Shown here in pieces: positions 45,351 through 53,728 of a DNA stretch of 64,000 bases. Origin of the DNA: JBBQNY01 sp038255255 (lineage in GTDB: Bacteria; Pseudomonadota; Gammaproteobacteria; Xanthomonadales; Ahniellaceae); contig JBBSLL010000012.1 in assembly GCA_038255255.1 (NCBI GenBank), positions 6,417 to 70,416 of the forward strand, written 5' to 3'. Positions within the stretch are counted from its first letter, which is position 1, and each line of letters starts with the position of its first letter. The notes beneath the pieces were generated by a model. It made no database searches. It saw only the letters and a program-made list of their open reading frames with translations, and was not told the origin of the DNA. The translations under genes and the position numbers were made by a program.

Positions 45351-46148
45351 ATGCAACTCATCGACATCGGCGCGAACCTCACGCATGAATCGTTTGCGCA
45401 CGATCGCGAGACAGTGGTTCGCGAGGCACTTGCGGCAGGCGTCGCGCAGTTCGGCATCACCGGGACCACCGTGGCCTTGTCGGAACAGGCCGTGCTGCTG
45501 GCCCGTGCGCAACCCGACCTCATGTTCGCGACCGCGGGCGTGCATCCGCATCACGCGCGCGACGTCGACGCGGACGCGGTGCGGAATCTGTCGGGGCTGG
45601 CAGCGCTGCCGGAAGTGCGCGCCATCGGCGAAACCGGGCTCGACTACTTTCGCGACCTCGCGCCGCGGCCCGTGCAGATCAAGGCCTTCGAGCGCCAGAT
45701 CGCCATCGCGGTGGCGTGCGGCAAGCCCCTGTTCCTGCACCAGCGCGACGCGCACGAGGATTTCCTGGCGGTGATGAAAGGGGCGCGCGATTCAGTGGTG
45801 GGCGGCGTGGTGCACTGCTTCACGGACAGCCGCGAGGCACTGTTCGCGTACCTCGATCTCGACCTCTATATCGGCATCACCGGCTGGCTCTGCGACGAGC
45901 GGCGCGGCGCGCACCTGCGCGAACTGGTGCGGCATATCCCGGCCGAGCGATTGCTGATCGAAACCGATTCGCCCTACCTCATGCCGCGCACGCTGGTGCC
46001 GAAGCCAACGCACCGACGCAACGAACCGAAATTCCTGCCGCACATCGTCGAGGAGCTCGCGCGCGACCGCGACGAGCCCTTCGAAGTCACCGCGGCAACG
46101 ACCACCGCCGCCGCGCGCACCCTCTTCAATCTGCGAAGCCGAGCCTGA
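45351..46148 (+). CDS. tatD: TatD family metal-dependent hydrolase/DNase
   Basis: 265 residues. TIM-barrel hydrolase linked to DNA repair and degradation. Motifs: MQLIDIGANLTHESF (first metal-site region), AGVHPHHARDVD, AIGETGLDYFRDL, PLFLHQRDAHEDF, GGVVHCFTDS and RLLIETDSPYLMPR. The first motif reads GANLT rather than DTHCH, which is the TatD (not YcfH) pattern. ATG at 45351 is the natural start. It converges on the ABC permease gene 65 bases away. Confidence 0.92.
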   Translation: MQLIDIGANLTHESFAHDRETVVREALAAGVAQFGITGTTVALSEQAVLLARAQPDLMFATAGVHPHHARDVDADAVRNLSGLAALPEVRAIGETGLDYFRDLAPRPVQIKAFERQIAIAVACGKPLFLHQRDAHEDFLAVMKGARDSVVGGVVHCFTDSREALFAYLDLDLYIGITGWLCDERRGAHLRELVRHIPAERLLIETDSPYLMPRTLVPKPTHRRNEPKFLPHIVEELARDRDEPFEVTAATTTAAARTLFNLRSRA

Positions 46149-46213
46149 CCCCAGCACGAGTGACGAAAGTCGCGACTGCTATCAGCCGTAACACGCTGCA
46201 GTGGGCCGTCGCG

Positions 46214-46993
46214 TCAGCTGCGCAGGCCGACGCCGCGTTTGAGGAGCCAGAGGGCCAGCGCGCCGAGCACGATGACGAAGAAGAACATCAGCGCGAAGGC
46301 GATCCAGAGCGGCACGTCGGTCACGCCGAGCAGGCCGTAGCGGAATGCGTTGACCATGTAGAAGATCGGATTGGCATGCGTCGCGGTCTCCGCCCACTGC
46401 GGCAACAGGTGCACCGAATAGAACACGCCGCCGAGATACGTGAGCGGGGTGAGGATGAAGGTCGGCACGATCGCGACGTCGTCGAACTTCTTGGCGTACA
46501 CCGCGTTGACGAAACCGGCGAGCGAGAAGATCGTCGCGCCGAGCAGCACGGTCGAGATGGTGACGAACGGATGCGGCACGCGGACCTTGGTGAACAGCAT
46601 CGCGATGCCGAGCACGATGATCCCGACCATGACGCCGCGCAGCACCGCGCCCGCGACGTAGCCGCCGAGGATCACCCAGTTCGGCATGGGACTGACCAGG
46701 AGCTCCTCGACGTGCCGGCCGAATTTCGCACCGAAGAACGACGAGGAGATGTTGCCGTAGCTGTTCTGGATCACCGACATCATCACCAGGCCCGGCACGA
46801 TGAAGTCCATGTACGGGATGCCGTCCATCCTGCCGACGCGCGAACCGATGAGCCCGCCGAAGATGAGGAAGTAGAGCGTCATCGTGATCGCGGGCGGCAC
46901 CAGGGTCTGGCCCCAGATGCGCAGGATTCGCGCAACCTCACGCCGCACGATCGTCAGCAGGGCAATGAGGTTCGGATGCGGCGCTGTGCTCAT
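46214..46993 (-). CDS. ABC-2 type transporter permease (YadH-like)
   Basis: 259 residues with six membrane helices, the ABC-2 layout. Family features include FLIFGGLIGSRVG, YMDFIVPGLVMMSVIQNSYGN (in parts) and PLTYLGGVFYSV. This is the pattern of YadH-like permeases. Its ATG overlaps the stop of the ATPase gene (ATGA), so the two form one exporter. The substrate is unknown. Confidence 0.9.
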   Translation of the reverse strand: MSTAPHPNLIALLTIVRREVARILRIWGQTLVPPAITMTLYFLIFGGLIGSRVGRMDGIPYMDFIVPGLVMMSVIQNSYGNISSSFFGAKFGRHVEELLVSPMPNWVILGGYVAGAVLRGVMVGIIVLGIAMLFTKVRVPHPFVTISTVLLGATIFSLAGFVNAVYAKKFDDVAIVPTFILTPLTYLGGVFYSVHLLPQWAETATHANPIFYMVNAFRYGLLGVTDVPLWIAFALMFFFVIVLGALALWLLKRGVGLRS

Positions 46994-47940
46994 GCGGCTT
47001 GTTCCGGTGCGTCGCCGGTGAGGCGCATGAACAGTTCCTCGAGCCGGTTGCTCTTGTTGCGCATCGAGCGCACCCGGATGCCGGCATCCCCGAGCACTGC
47101 GAACACGCGGTTGAGATCCATCGCGCGCGGCATGTCGAGATCGAGCGTGTGCGCGTCGGTGGCCGCCAGCCTGGCACCCTCGATCACCGGCAAAGGATCG
47201 GGCAGCGCGCCCTCGATGTCGAGCACGAAACCCTCGACGTCGAGCTTGGAGAGCAATTGCTTCATCGGGCCCGACTCGACGATGCGGCCATGGTCGATGA
47301 TCGCGAGGTTGCGGCAGAGATTCTCCGCCTCCTCGAGGTAGTGCGTGGTGAGGATGATGGTGGTGCCCGCGGCGTTGATCTCGCGCAGCGTCTTCCACAT
47401 GCTGCGCCGGATCTCGATGTCGACGCCCGCGGTGGGCTCGTCCAGGATCAGCAACCGCGGGCGCGTCATCATCGCGCGCGCAATCATCAGTCGCCGCTTC
47501 ATGCCACCCGACAGCGTGCGGCTCATGGATTCCGACCGGTCGCCGAGATAGGTCCGCTTGAGTTCGACGTCCGCGCGAACATGCGCTTCGGCGCGCGGCA
47601 CGCCGTAGAACCCGGCGTAGTTGACCAGGATGTCGCGCGGCTTCTCGAACATGTTGAAGTTGAGTTCCTGCGGCACCAGCCCGACCATGCGCATGGCGCG
47701 CTCGCGGTTTTTTTCCAGATCCACGCCGAAGATCTCGACCGTGCCCGCGGTCTTGTTGACCAGCGAGGTGGCGATGCCGATCAGTGTCGACTTGCCGGCG
47801 CCGTTCGGGCCGAGCAGCGCGAAAAAATCGCCCGGCTCGACGTCGAGCGACACGCCGCGCAGCGCCTCGACGCCAGTCGCATAGGTCTTGCCCAGGTCGC
47901 GCACCGACAGGGCGGGCGCGGGTCGTTCCACGTGGGTCAT
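46990..47940 (-). CDS. ABC transporter ATP-binding protein (YadG-like)
   Basis: About 316 residues. Walker A is LLGPNGAGKSTLIGI, signature RTLSGGMKRRLMIARAM, Walker B LLILDEPTAGVDIEIR. The H-loop is TTHYLEEAENLC. The C-terminal ~75 residues form an extra domain as in YadG. ATG at 47940 is used; the open frame continues upstream but without homology. It is divergent from the ferredoxin-NADP reductase gene. Confidence 0.92.
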   Translation of the reverse strand: MTHVERPAPALSVRDLGKTYATGVEALRGVSLDVEPGDFFALLGPNGAGKSTLIGIATSLVNKTAGTVEIFGVDLEKNRERAMRMVGLVPQELNFNMFEKPRDILVNYAGFYGVPRAEAHVRADVELKRTYLGDRSESMSRTLSGGMKRRLMIARAMMTRPRLLILDEPTAGVDIEIRRSMWKTLREINAAGTTIILTTHYLEEAENLCRNLAIIDHGRIVESGPMKQLLSKLDVEGFVLDIEGALPDPLPVIEGARLAATDAHTLDLDMPRAMDLNRVFAVLGDAGIRVRSMRNKSNRLEELFMRLTGDAPEQAA

Positions 47941-48043
47941 CAAGGGGGCGTCGGGCAAACCGCTAGTATAGGGGCCCCGTTTATCGTTCCTTTCCCCGAC
48001 CACGCGGTCCGGCCACGCCGGCGCAACCATCCGGTGTATCCCC

Positions 48044-48799
48044 TTGGCTGTCGTCCATTTCCCCCTCAAGCTCAAATCCCGGCGGATGCTCGCGCCGAGC
48101 GTGGCGCACCTCGACTTCGTGCGCGACGACGGTCTGCCCCTCGATTTCATTCCCGGGCAGTTCGTGCAGGTGCATTTCCACTACCCGGACGGCACGCCGA
48201 CCAAGCGCAGCTACTCGCTTGCGACCATCCACGATCACGCGCTCGGTCCAGGCGAGGCAGTCGAGATCGCGGTGAGCTATGTCGCGGGAGGCGCGGCCAC
48301 TGCCTTGTTCGAGAATCTCGAGGTGGGCGAAAACATCGACGCAAGCGGACCCTACGGTCGCTTCTGCCTGATGCCCCAGGACGTCCATCCGCGGTACCTG
48401 CTGGTCGGAACGGGAACGGGCGTGACGCCGTACCGCGCCATGCTGCCGCAGCTCGCGCACCTCATCGCCACGCGCAACATCGAAGTCGTGCTGCTGTTCG
48501 GTGCGCGCTCGACGCAGGAGCTGCTGTACGGCGACGAGTTCCGCGCGTTTGCCGACGCGTACCCGGCGAACTTCCGTTTTGTGCCGTGTTTCTCGCGCGG
48601 CATACCAGCGGACGCGCACGCCGATGCGCGCAGCGGCTACGTGCAGGACCAGCTCGACGCCCTCGCGCCGGATCCCGCGCGCGATATCGCCTACCTCTGC
48701 GGCAATCCCAACATGGTCGACGCCTGCTTCGAGCGCCTCAAGGGGTTTGGCCTGCCGGTGCCCCAGGTGCGTCGCGAAAAGTACGTCAGCAGCAAGTAG
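48044..48799 (+). CDS. fpr: Ferredoxin-NADP reductase (FAD-binding)
   Basis: 251 residues. It transfers electrons between NADPH and ferredoxin/flavodoxin. The FAD motif KRSYSLA (RxYS), the NADP-binding region LLVGTGTGVTPYRAML, and YLCGNPNMVDACFERL are present. The C-terminus is REKYVSSK. No ATG is available: TTG at 48044 is the probable start (LAVVHFPLKLKSRRM). Its stop codon TAG is part of a GTAG repeat element. The gene symbol is by family; a closely related FNR-type oxidoreductase cannot be excluded. Confidence 0.85.
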   Translation: MAVVHFPLKLKSRRMLAPSVAHLDFVRDDGLPLDFIPGQFVQVHFHYPDGTPTKRSYSLATIHDHALGPGEAVEIAVSYVAGGAATALFENLEVGENIDASGPYGRFCLMPQDVHPRYLLVGTGTGVTPYRAMLPQLAHLIATRNIEVVLLFGARSTQELLYGDEFRAFADAYPANFRFVPCFSRGIPADAHADARSGYVQDQLDALAPDPARDIAYLCGNPNMVDACFERLKGFGLPVPQVRREKYVSSK

Positions 48800-48818
48800 G
48801 GCGCACCTTGGGTGCGCC
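48796..48818 (+). repeat. GTAG REP element overlapping the fpr stop codon
   Basis: GTAG at 48796-48799 is followed by the stem GGCGCACC (48800-48807) / GGTGCGCC (48811-48818), loop TTG. The TAG of the head is the stop codon of the preceding gene, so the element has been fitted into the 3' end of the coding sequence. Confidence 0.8.
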
Positions 48819-48901
48819 GTGAGTCGCCGCATCGTCGAGGATTGGCCCTGGGCGAATCTTGCGTCAGTCGGCGGGTTCAAGGCTCGCTCTATACCTCGTG
48901 T

Positions 48902-48963
48902 TGTAAAGGACACTTGACAAAGCCCCCATAGGCAGTCGAAGATCCTGTCAAGTCCACTTGACA
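48902..48963. promoter_or_regulatory. Two operator-like palindromes before the membrane protein/Xre operon
   Basis: Site 2, TGTCAAGTCCACTTGACA at 48946-48963, is a perfect 8-bp inverted repeat with a two-base centre. Site 1, TGTAAAGGACACTTGACA at 48902-48919, is the same with changes in one arm. Starts are 44 bases apart. The TTGACA inside site 1 (48914-48919) can serve as a -35 box with a weak GAAGAT 18 bases later. Site 2 ends seven bases before the ATG at 48971. The obvious candidate ligand is the Xre-type regulator in the operon. Confidence 0.7.
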
Positions 48964-48970
48964 TACCGCC

Positions 48971-49372
48971 ATGCGACCCGTTGAAAGGCGTTACCGCCGC
49001 GAATTCTTCCCCGCGATGCTCGCGTATGTCGTGCTGATCCTCGCGTGCACCTGGCTGCTGAAGCATCCCCTCAAGGACGCCGAGCTCTGGCTGCGCGCCG
49101 GCGTCAGCCTGCTGCCGGTCGTGCCGATCGCATTCTTCGCCCGTGCACTCGTGCGTTTCATCCGCGACAACGACGAGCTGCAGCGGCGCATCGACCTCGA
49201 GGCGATCGCCATCGCCACGCTGATCGTCAGCATGGGCTATTTCACTCTCGGTCTGCTCGACGCCGCCAATGTCATCTCGATCGCGGGGGACCTGGCGATG
49301 ATCTGGGTGTTGCCGGCGATGTGCGGCACGTTCGGCATCGTCAAGCTGTTTTCCGCGCGTCGGTATCGATGA
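48971..49372 (+). CDS. Small four-helix membrane protein, function unknown
   Basis: 133 residues with about four hydrophobic segments (for example MLAYVVLILACTWLL and GDLAMIWVLPAMCGTFGIV). No known catalytic motif. Its stop overlaps the ATG of the Xre regulator gene (ATGA). Pairs of a small membrane protein and a YozG-like Xre regulator are common in Xanthomonadales. The membrane protein may hold or sense a signal for the regulator, which is an inference. It has no clear ribosome binding site; an operator-like palindrome ends seven bases before the start. Confidence 0.72.
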   Translation: MRPVERRYRREFFPAMLAYVVLILACTWLLKHPLKDAELWLRAGVSLLPVVPIAFFARALVRFIRDNDELQRRIDLEAIAIATLIVSMGYFTLGLLDAANVISIAGDLAMIWVLPAMCGTFGIVKLFSARRYR

Positions 49373-49563
49373 AAAGCCGCGTGCGCGAGCTCCGGGAACA
49401 ACGCGGCTGGTCGCAGGCACAGCTCGCCGACGAACTCGATGTGTCGCGCCAGACGGTCAATGCCATCGAGACCGGCAAGTATGATCCGAGCCTGCCGCTC
49501 GCCTTCGCGATCGGCGCCCTTTTCGGGCTCCGGATCGAAGAGATCTTCGACCCTGCTGCATGA
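49369..49563 (+). CDS. Xre family transcriptional regulator, single HTH (YozG-like)
   Basis: 64 residues, almost entirely one helix-turn-helix: RELREQRGWSQAQLADELDVSRQTVNAIETGKYDPSLPLAF (in parts), ending IEEIFDPAA. Proteins of this size bind palindromic operators as dimers. It overlaps the membrane protein gene by four bases (ATGA), and its stop overlaps an ATG of the hydrolase gene. Paired 18-base palindromes upstream of the operon are good candidates for autoregulation. Confidence 0.88.
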   Translation: MKSRVRELREQRGWSQAQLADELDVSRQTVNAIETGKYDPSLPLAFAIGALFGLRIEEIFDPAA

Positions 49564-51137
49564 ATCTGCATGACCCTACCTCGAGAAATGCGATGACCCG
49601 AATCCGAATGAAACAAGCGCTGCTCGCGGCGGTGACGTGTATTGCCGCCACGTTGGCGCTCGCGCAGCCCAAGCCTGTGACCGCCGAGAAGCCCAACCCG
49701 GAGCAGGACTCAGCGCCGTCCGGCTCCCGCACCTACGGAAGCCTGCGCTTCGCGCCGTGCAACCTGGCGGCATCGGACGCGCCCGTCGATGTCGACGCGT
49801 TCTGCACCACGCTCCGAGTCCCGGAGAATCCGGCGGCGCCGACCGGCCGCAAGATCGAGCTGGCGCTGGCGTGGGTACCGTCGTCGCACGCCAAGCCGGC
49901 GCCCGAGCCGGTTTTCATGCTGGCCGGCGGGCCGGGCCAGTCGGCGCGCGATTCCTATCCGGGCATCGCCAGCGCCTTCCGGGAAATCCGCAAGCGGCGT
50001 CACGTACTGCTGCTCGACCAGCGCGGCACGGGTGCGTCCAACCCCATGGTCTGCCGCGATCGCGACGGCAAGCCGGCCGTGCTCGACGACGACGACACGT
50101 CAACGGAAGCGTTGCGCGGCTTCACCGAGCGCTGCCGCGACTCTCTCGCCGGCCGCGCGGATCCGCGCTTCTACACCACGTCGGTGGCGGTGCAGGACCT
50201 CGATCTGGTGCGCGAAAGACTCGGCGTCGAGCGCGTGGGCCTGGTCGGCATCTCGTACGGCACGCGCGTCGCCCAGCAATACCTCGCGCGCTATCCGGAT
50301 CGCGTGTACGCCGCGGTGCTGGACGGCGTCGCCCCGAATTCGATGGCGCTCGGCATCGACCATGCACGCAACCTCGAGAGTTCCCTCGACTTGCAGTTCG
50401 CGCGCTGCAAGGCCGACAAGGCGTGCAGCACCCGCTTCGGCAACCCGCGCGCCAATCTGGACCGTCTGCTGGCGGAGGCGCGCGTGGCGCCCAGGACCGT
50501 GGCGTTTCGCGACCCTTCCAGCAATGAATGGCGCGAGCAGGAGCTGACGCCAGGCGTGATCGCCGGGCTCGTTCGCCTGTTCGCCTACGCACCTGGACTC
50601 GCGGCGTCGCTGCCCATGACCTTGCACGAGGCCGTCAACGGCCGCGCCGGGCCGCTGATGGCACAGGCCGAGATGATCACGGCGTCGCTAAGCGACCAGA
50701 TCTCGCACGGCATGCAGCTTTCGGTGATCTGCAGCGAAGATGCCGACCTGCTGCGCGTCAATTCGGATGACGCCGACACGGTGCTCGGCAACAGCCTCAT
50801 CGAACTCATGCAGGCGCAGTGCGACGTGTGGCCGCGCGGTTCGCGACCGGAAAACTTCCACTCACCGCTGGTCTCGAACCGACCCGTGCTGCTGCTCTCC
50901 GGCGAGTTCGACCCGGTGACGCCGCCCCGCTACGGCAACGACGTGTTGCGCACGCTGAGCAACGCACGGCACCTGGTGCTGCGGGGGCAGGGACACAACG
51001 TGATCGGAGCCGGCTGCATGCCTCGACTGCTCGCGGAGTATTTCGAGAAACCCGAGCCCGCCGCCCTCGAGGTCGATTGCCTGAAGCAACTCGACTATGC
51101 GCCGCAGTTCACCGGCTTTTACGGATGGGAACCATGA
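49560..51137 (+). CDS. Exported alpha/beta hydrolase, tripeptidyl-aminopeptidase/proline-iminopeptidase type (S33)
   Basis: Up to 525 residues. A signal peptide is visible (MKQALLAAVTCIAATLALAQ), so the enzyme acts in the periplasm or outside. Catalytic features: oxyanion region FMLAGGPGQSARDSYPG, then LLLDQRGTGASNP. The nucleophile Ser is in GLVGISYGTRVAQQYL, Asp in LLSGEFDPVTPP, and His in LRGQGHNVIG. The C-terminal extension matches secreted S33 peptidases. ATG at 49560 overlaps the Xre stop; ATG at 49593 and 49611 give shorter, equally good signal peptides. It overlaps the next gene by four bases. The substrate is unknown, probably short peptides. Confidence 0.85.
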   Translation: MNLHDPTSRNAMTRIRMKQALLAAVTCIAATLALAQPKPVTAEKPNPEQDSAPSGSRTYGSLRFAPCNLAASDAPVDVDAFCTTLRVPENPAAPTGRKIELALAWVPSSHAKPAPEPVFMLAGGPGQSARDSYPGIASAFREIRKRRHVLLLDQRGTGASNPMVCRDRDGKPAVLDDDDTSTEALRGFTERCRDSLAGRADPRFYTTSVAVQDLDLVRERLGVERVGLVGISYGTRVAQQYLARYPDRVYAAVLDGVAPNSMALGIDHARNLESSLDLQFARCKADKACSTRFGNPRANLDRLLAEARVAPRTVAFRDPSSNEWREQELTPGVIAGLVRLFAYAPGLAASLPMTLHEAVNGRAGPLMAQAEMITASLSDQISHGMQLSVICSEDADLLRVNSDDADTVLGNSLIELMQAQCDVWPRGSRPENFHSPLVSNRPVLLLSGEFDPVTPPRYGNDVLRTLSNARHLVLRGQGHNVIGAGCMPRLLAEYFEKPEPAALEVDCLKQLDYAPQFTGFYGWEP

Positions 51138-51880
51138 TCCACGTCGAAGGCTTGCACAAACGTTTCAAGACCAAGACCGGCGACGTGATCGCGGTCGACG
51201 ATGTCGGCTTCACAGCCGAGAACGGCCAGATCACCGGGCTGCTCGGACCGAACGGCGCGGGCAAGACCACCACGCTGCGCATGCTCTACACGCTGATGCA
51301 GCCCGACGCGGGACGCATCACCGTCGACGGCCTCGACGTGGCGCGCGACGCCACGGCAGTGCGCCGCTCGCTTGCGGTGTTGCCGGACGCGCGCGGCGTG
51401 TACAAGCGCCTGACCGCGCGCGAGAACATCCGGTACTTCGGCCAACTGCACGGGCTCGACGATGCCACGATCGAAACGCGCCTTGCGCAACTCGCCGATG
51501 CGCTTGAAATGAACGACTTCCTGGATCGCCGCACCGAAGGCTTCTCGCAGGGCCAGCGCACCAAGACCGCGATCGCGCGCGCACTGATCCACGACCCGAA
51601 AAACGTGATCCTCGACGAGCCGACCAACGGCCTCGACGTCATGACCACGCGCGGACTGCGGCGATTCCTGCAGGGTTTGCGCGTGGCCGGCCACTGCGTG
51701 CTGTTCTCGAGCCACATCATGCAGGAGGTCGCCGCGCTCTGCGATCACATCGTGGTGATTGCCAAGGGCCGCGTGGTCGCCCAGGGCAGCGCGGGCGACC
51801 TGCGCGAGCAAAGCGGCGAGTCCAACCTCGAGGACGCCTTCGTCAAGATCATCGGTTCGGAAGAGGGGCTGCTGGCATGA
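51134..51880 (+). CDS. ABC transporter ATP-binding protein (NatA-like)
   Basis: 248 residues. Walker A is LLGPNGAGKTTTLRMLYT and Walker B is VILDEPTNGLDVMTTRG. The signature reads GFSQGQRTKTAIARAL in place of LSGGQ, a NatA-type variant. It pairs with the NatB-like permease that follows with a four-base overlap. NatAB exports Na+ in Bacillus, but related pairs export antibiotics or peptides, so the substrate is open. Confidence 0.92.
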   Translation: MIHVEGLHKRFKTKTGDVIAVDDVGFTAENGQITGLLGPNGAGKTTTLRMLYTLMQPDAGRITVDGLDVARDATAVRRSLAVLPDARGVYKRLTARENIRYFGQLHGLDDATIETRLAQLADALEMNDFLDRRTEGFSQGQRTKTAIARALIHDPKNVILDEPTNGLDVMTTRGLRRFLQGLRVAGHCVLFSSHIMQEVAALCDHIVVIAKGRVVAQGSAGDLREQSGESNLEDAFVKIIGSEEGLLA

Positions 51881-53052
51881 AGCATTTCTGGACGGTGATG
51901 GTGAAGGAGCTGCGCGAGAGTTTTCGCGACCGGCGCACGGTGATGATGGCGCTGGTGTTCAGTCCGCTGCTCACGCCGCTGCTCATGATCGGCCTCATCA
52001 CGCTCAGCGTGAAAAAGGAAACCGAGAAGCTCGAGAAGGAGCTGGTGCTCGCCGTCGCCGGGCAGGAGCACGCGCCCAACCTGGTGGCATGGCTGCGCAC
52101 GCAGGGTGTCAAGGTCAAGGCTCCGCCGCGTGATATCGAGGCCGCGATCCGCGACCAGGACGAAGATGCGATCCTCTCCATCGACGCGGGTTACGGCAAG
52201 GCATGGCGCGCCAACAAGCCCGCCGAGGTCGAGATCGTGCACGACTCCTCGCGGATGTACGCAGGGACCGTCGTCAATCGCGTCGAGAACCTGCTCGAGA
52301 ACTACGGGCGTATCGCCGGCACGCTGCGGCTGGTGGTGCGCGGCGTGCATCCGAACGTCATCGCGCCGTTGCGCGTGGCGCACCACGACGTCGCGACCCC
52401 CGAAGCCAAGCAGGGCATGGCGATGATGTTCCTGCCCTACATCCTGCTGCTCGGCGCGTTCCTCGGCGGCGCCTACATCGCGATCGACGCGACTGCGGGC
52501 GAGCGCGAGCGCCAGTCGCTCGAACCGCTGCTGGCCAACCCCGTCAGCCGCGAAGCGATCATGAGCGGCAAGATGGGCGCGGCCGCGGTATTCGCCCTGC
52601 TCAGCGTGTTGCTCACGATGCTCGCCTTCAAGTTGAGCTTCATGCTGATGCCTGCGAACTCCGCCGGGGTCACGTTCGACCTGGCGTGGGTCAACATCGC
52701 CAAGCTGTTCCTCGTTACCGCCCCGGTGGCGGTTCTCGGCACCGCGATCTTCACCGTGGTCTCGGCGAACTCGAAGACGGTCAAGGAAGCGCAGAGCTGG
52801 TTCGGCGTGCTGATGCTGCTGCCGATGATCCCGACCATCGTGCTCATGGTTTCGCCGGTCAAGGACAAGCTCTGGATGTTCCTGGTGCCGTTCCTCGGCC
52901 AGAACCAGATGCTGGTGCGCGTGCTGCGCGGCCAGGCCGTCAGTGGCATCGAGTGGGCGGTGGGCCTCATCGGCGCGGTAGTCGCCTGCGTGCTGCTGTG
53001 GGTCTTCGCGTCGCGGCTCTATCGGCGCGAGCAACTCGCCATCTCGGCCTGA
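51877..53052 (+). CDS. ABC transporter permease (NatB-like)
   Basis: 391 residues. One N-terminal membrane segment (MMALVFSPLLTPLLMIGLI) is followed by a large soluble loop (about 45-180) and five or six C-terminal helices. The family sequence ATAGERERQSLEPLLANPVSREAIMSGK (in parts) is present. This is the NatB/ABC-2 layout. It is the last gene of the five-gene operon that starts at 48971. Confidence 0.9.
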   Translation: MKHFWTVMVKELRESFRDRRTVMMALVFSPLLTPLLMIGLITLSVKKETEKLEKELVLAVAGQEHAPNLVAWLRTQGVKVKAPPRDIEAAIRDQDEDAILSIDAGYGKAWRANKPAEVEIVHDSSRMYAGTVVNRVENLLENYGRIAGTLRLVVRGVHPNVIAPLRVAHHDVATPEAKQGMAMMFLPYILLLGAFLGGAYIAIDATAGERERQSLEPLLANPVSREAIMSGKMGAAAVFALLSVLLTMLAFKLSFMLMPANSAGVTFDLAWVNIAKLFLVTAPVAVLGTAIFTVVSANSKTVKEAQSWFGVLMLLPMIPTIVLMVSPVKDKLWMFLVPFLGQNQMLVRVLRGQAVSGIEWAVGLIGAVVACVLLWVFASRLYRREQLAISA

Positions 53053-53168
53053 CCGGAAAGCTTGCAGCTGAGCGCCTCCTGACTGGAGGTCCGCGATCGC
53101 GGCGTGTCGGACACCACCGTCACGTCCGGCGCGGCAGGATCGGGCTTCCGTCCGATTAAGGTTCCGAC

Positions 53169-53705
53169 ATGGCCACGTCGAAAGCACCCGCGACCGTTCC
53201 AGTCGACATCCGATCCACGAAGAAGCACACGCTGGTGCTCAACATCCCCGCCTCCCTGTGGCCGCCGCCGACTCGCGCGGTCGAGATCGACGGCGAAACC
53301 TTTGCGCCCAAGGACGAGTTGCACGTGACCCTGATGGGTTCCGCGCTGTTCGACGAGATGCACGCCCAGCTTTCGCTGCGCGTGCGCCGTCGCCTGCTGG
53401 CGGAAGCGCGCACCTGGCAGTGGCGCATCGACCGCACCGGCGAGCTGCACCTCCTCGAGCACTTCGATCCGTCCACGCCGGGAGCGGCTTCCACGCGCAG
53501 CATTATCGAGACCATCGAACTGGTGGGCGCGGAAGATTTCTATCGCCTCCACGAGCAGCATTCGGGAAGACAATTGCCGCGCCCGCCTGCGCACGTGACG
53601 CTCTATACGCTGCGCGACGCCACCGGCATCGGCGTGCCCGATGCCGGTGCGCTGCGTCGTCTGAGCATCCGCACGTTGTCGCGCGAGGAACTCGCCGCAG
53701 CGTAA
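53169..53705 (+). CDS. Probable 2H phosphoesterase-like protein
   Basis: 178 residues with two H-x-T motifs, His52-Val-Thr54 (ELHVTLMG) and His142-Val-Thr144 (AHVTLYTL), about 90 residues apart and each in a predicted beta strand. This spacing and form are the signature of the 2H phosphoesterase superfamily (LigT/2'-5' RNA ligase, cyclic phosphodiesterases). The overall sequence is not a standard LigT, so the exact substrate is unknown. It stands alone between natB-like and mnmE genes and converges on mnmE. Its nearness to tRNA/RNA genes (mnmE, rnpA) is suggestive only. Confidence 0.6.
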   Translation: MATSKAPATVPVDIRSTKKHTLVLNIPASLWPPPTRAVEIDGETFAPKDELHVTLMGSALFDEMHAQLSLRVRRRLLAEARTWQWRIDRTGELHLLEHFDPSTPGAASTRSIIETIELVGAEDFYRLHEQHSGRQLPRPPAHVTLYTLRDATGIGVPDAGALRRLSIRTLSREELAAA

Positions 53706-53728
53706 CTTGAAGTCTTTGCCAGCTCCGC

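Noticed and set aside
47924..47939. CGTTCCACGTGGGTCA as a third parS site
   Set aside because: Only 13 of 16 positions match and the inverted symmetry is broken; it overlaps a start codon.
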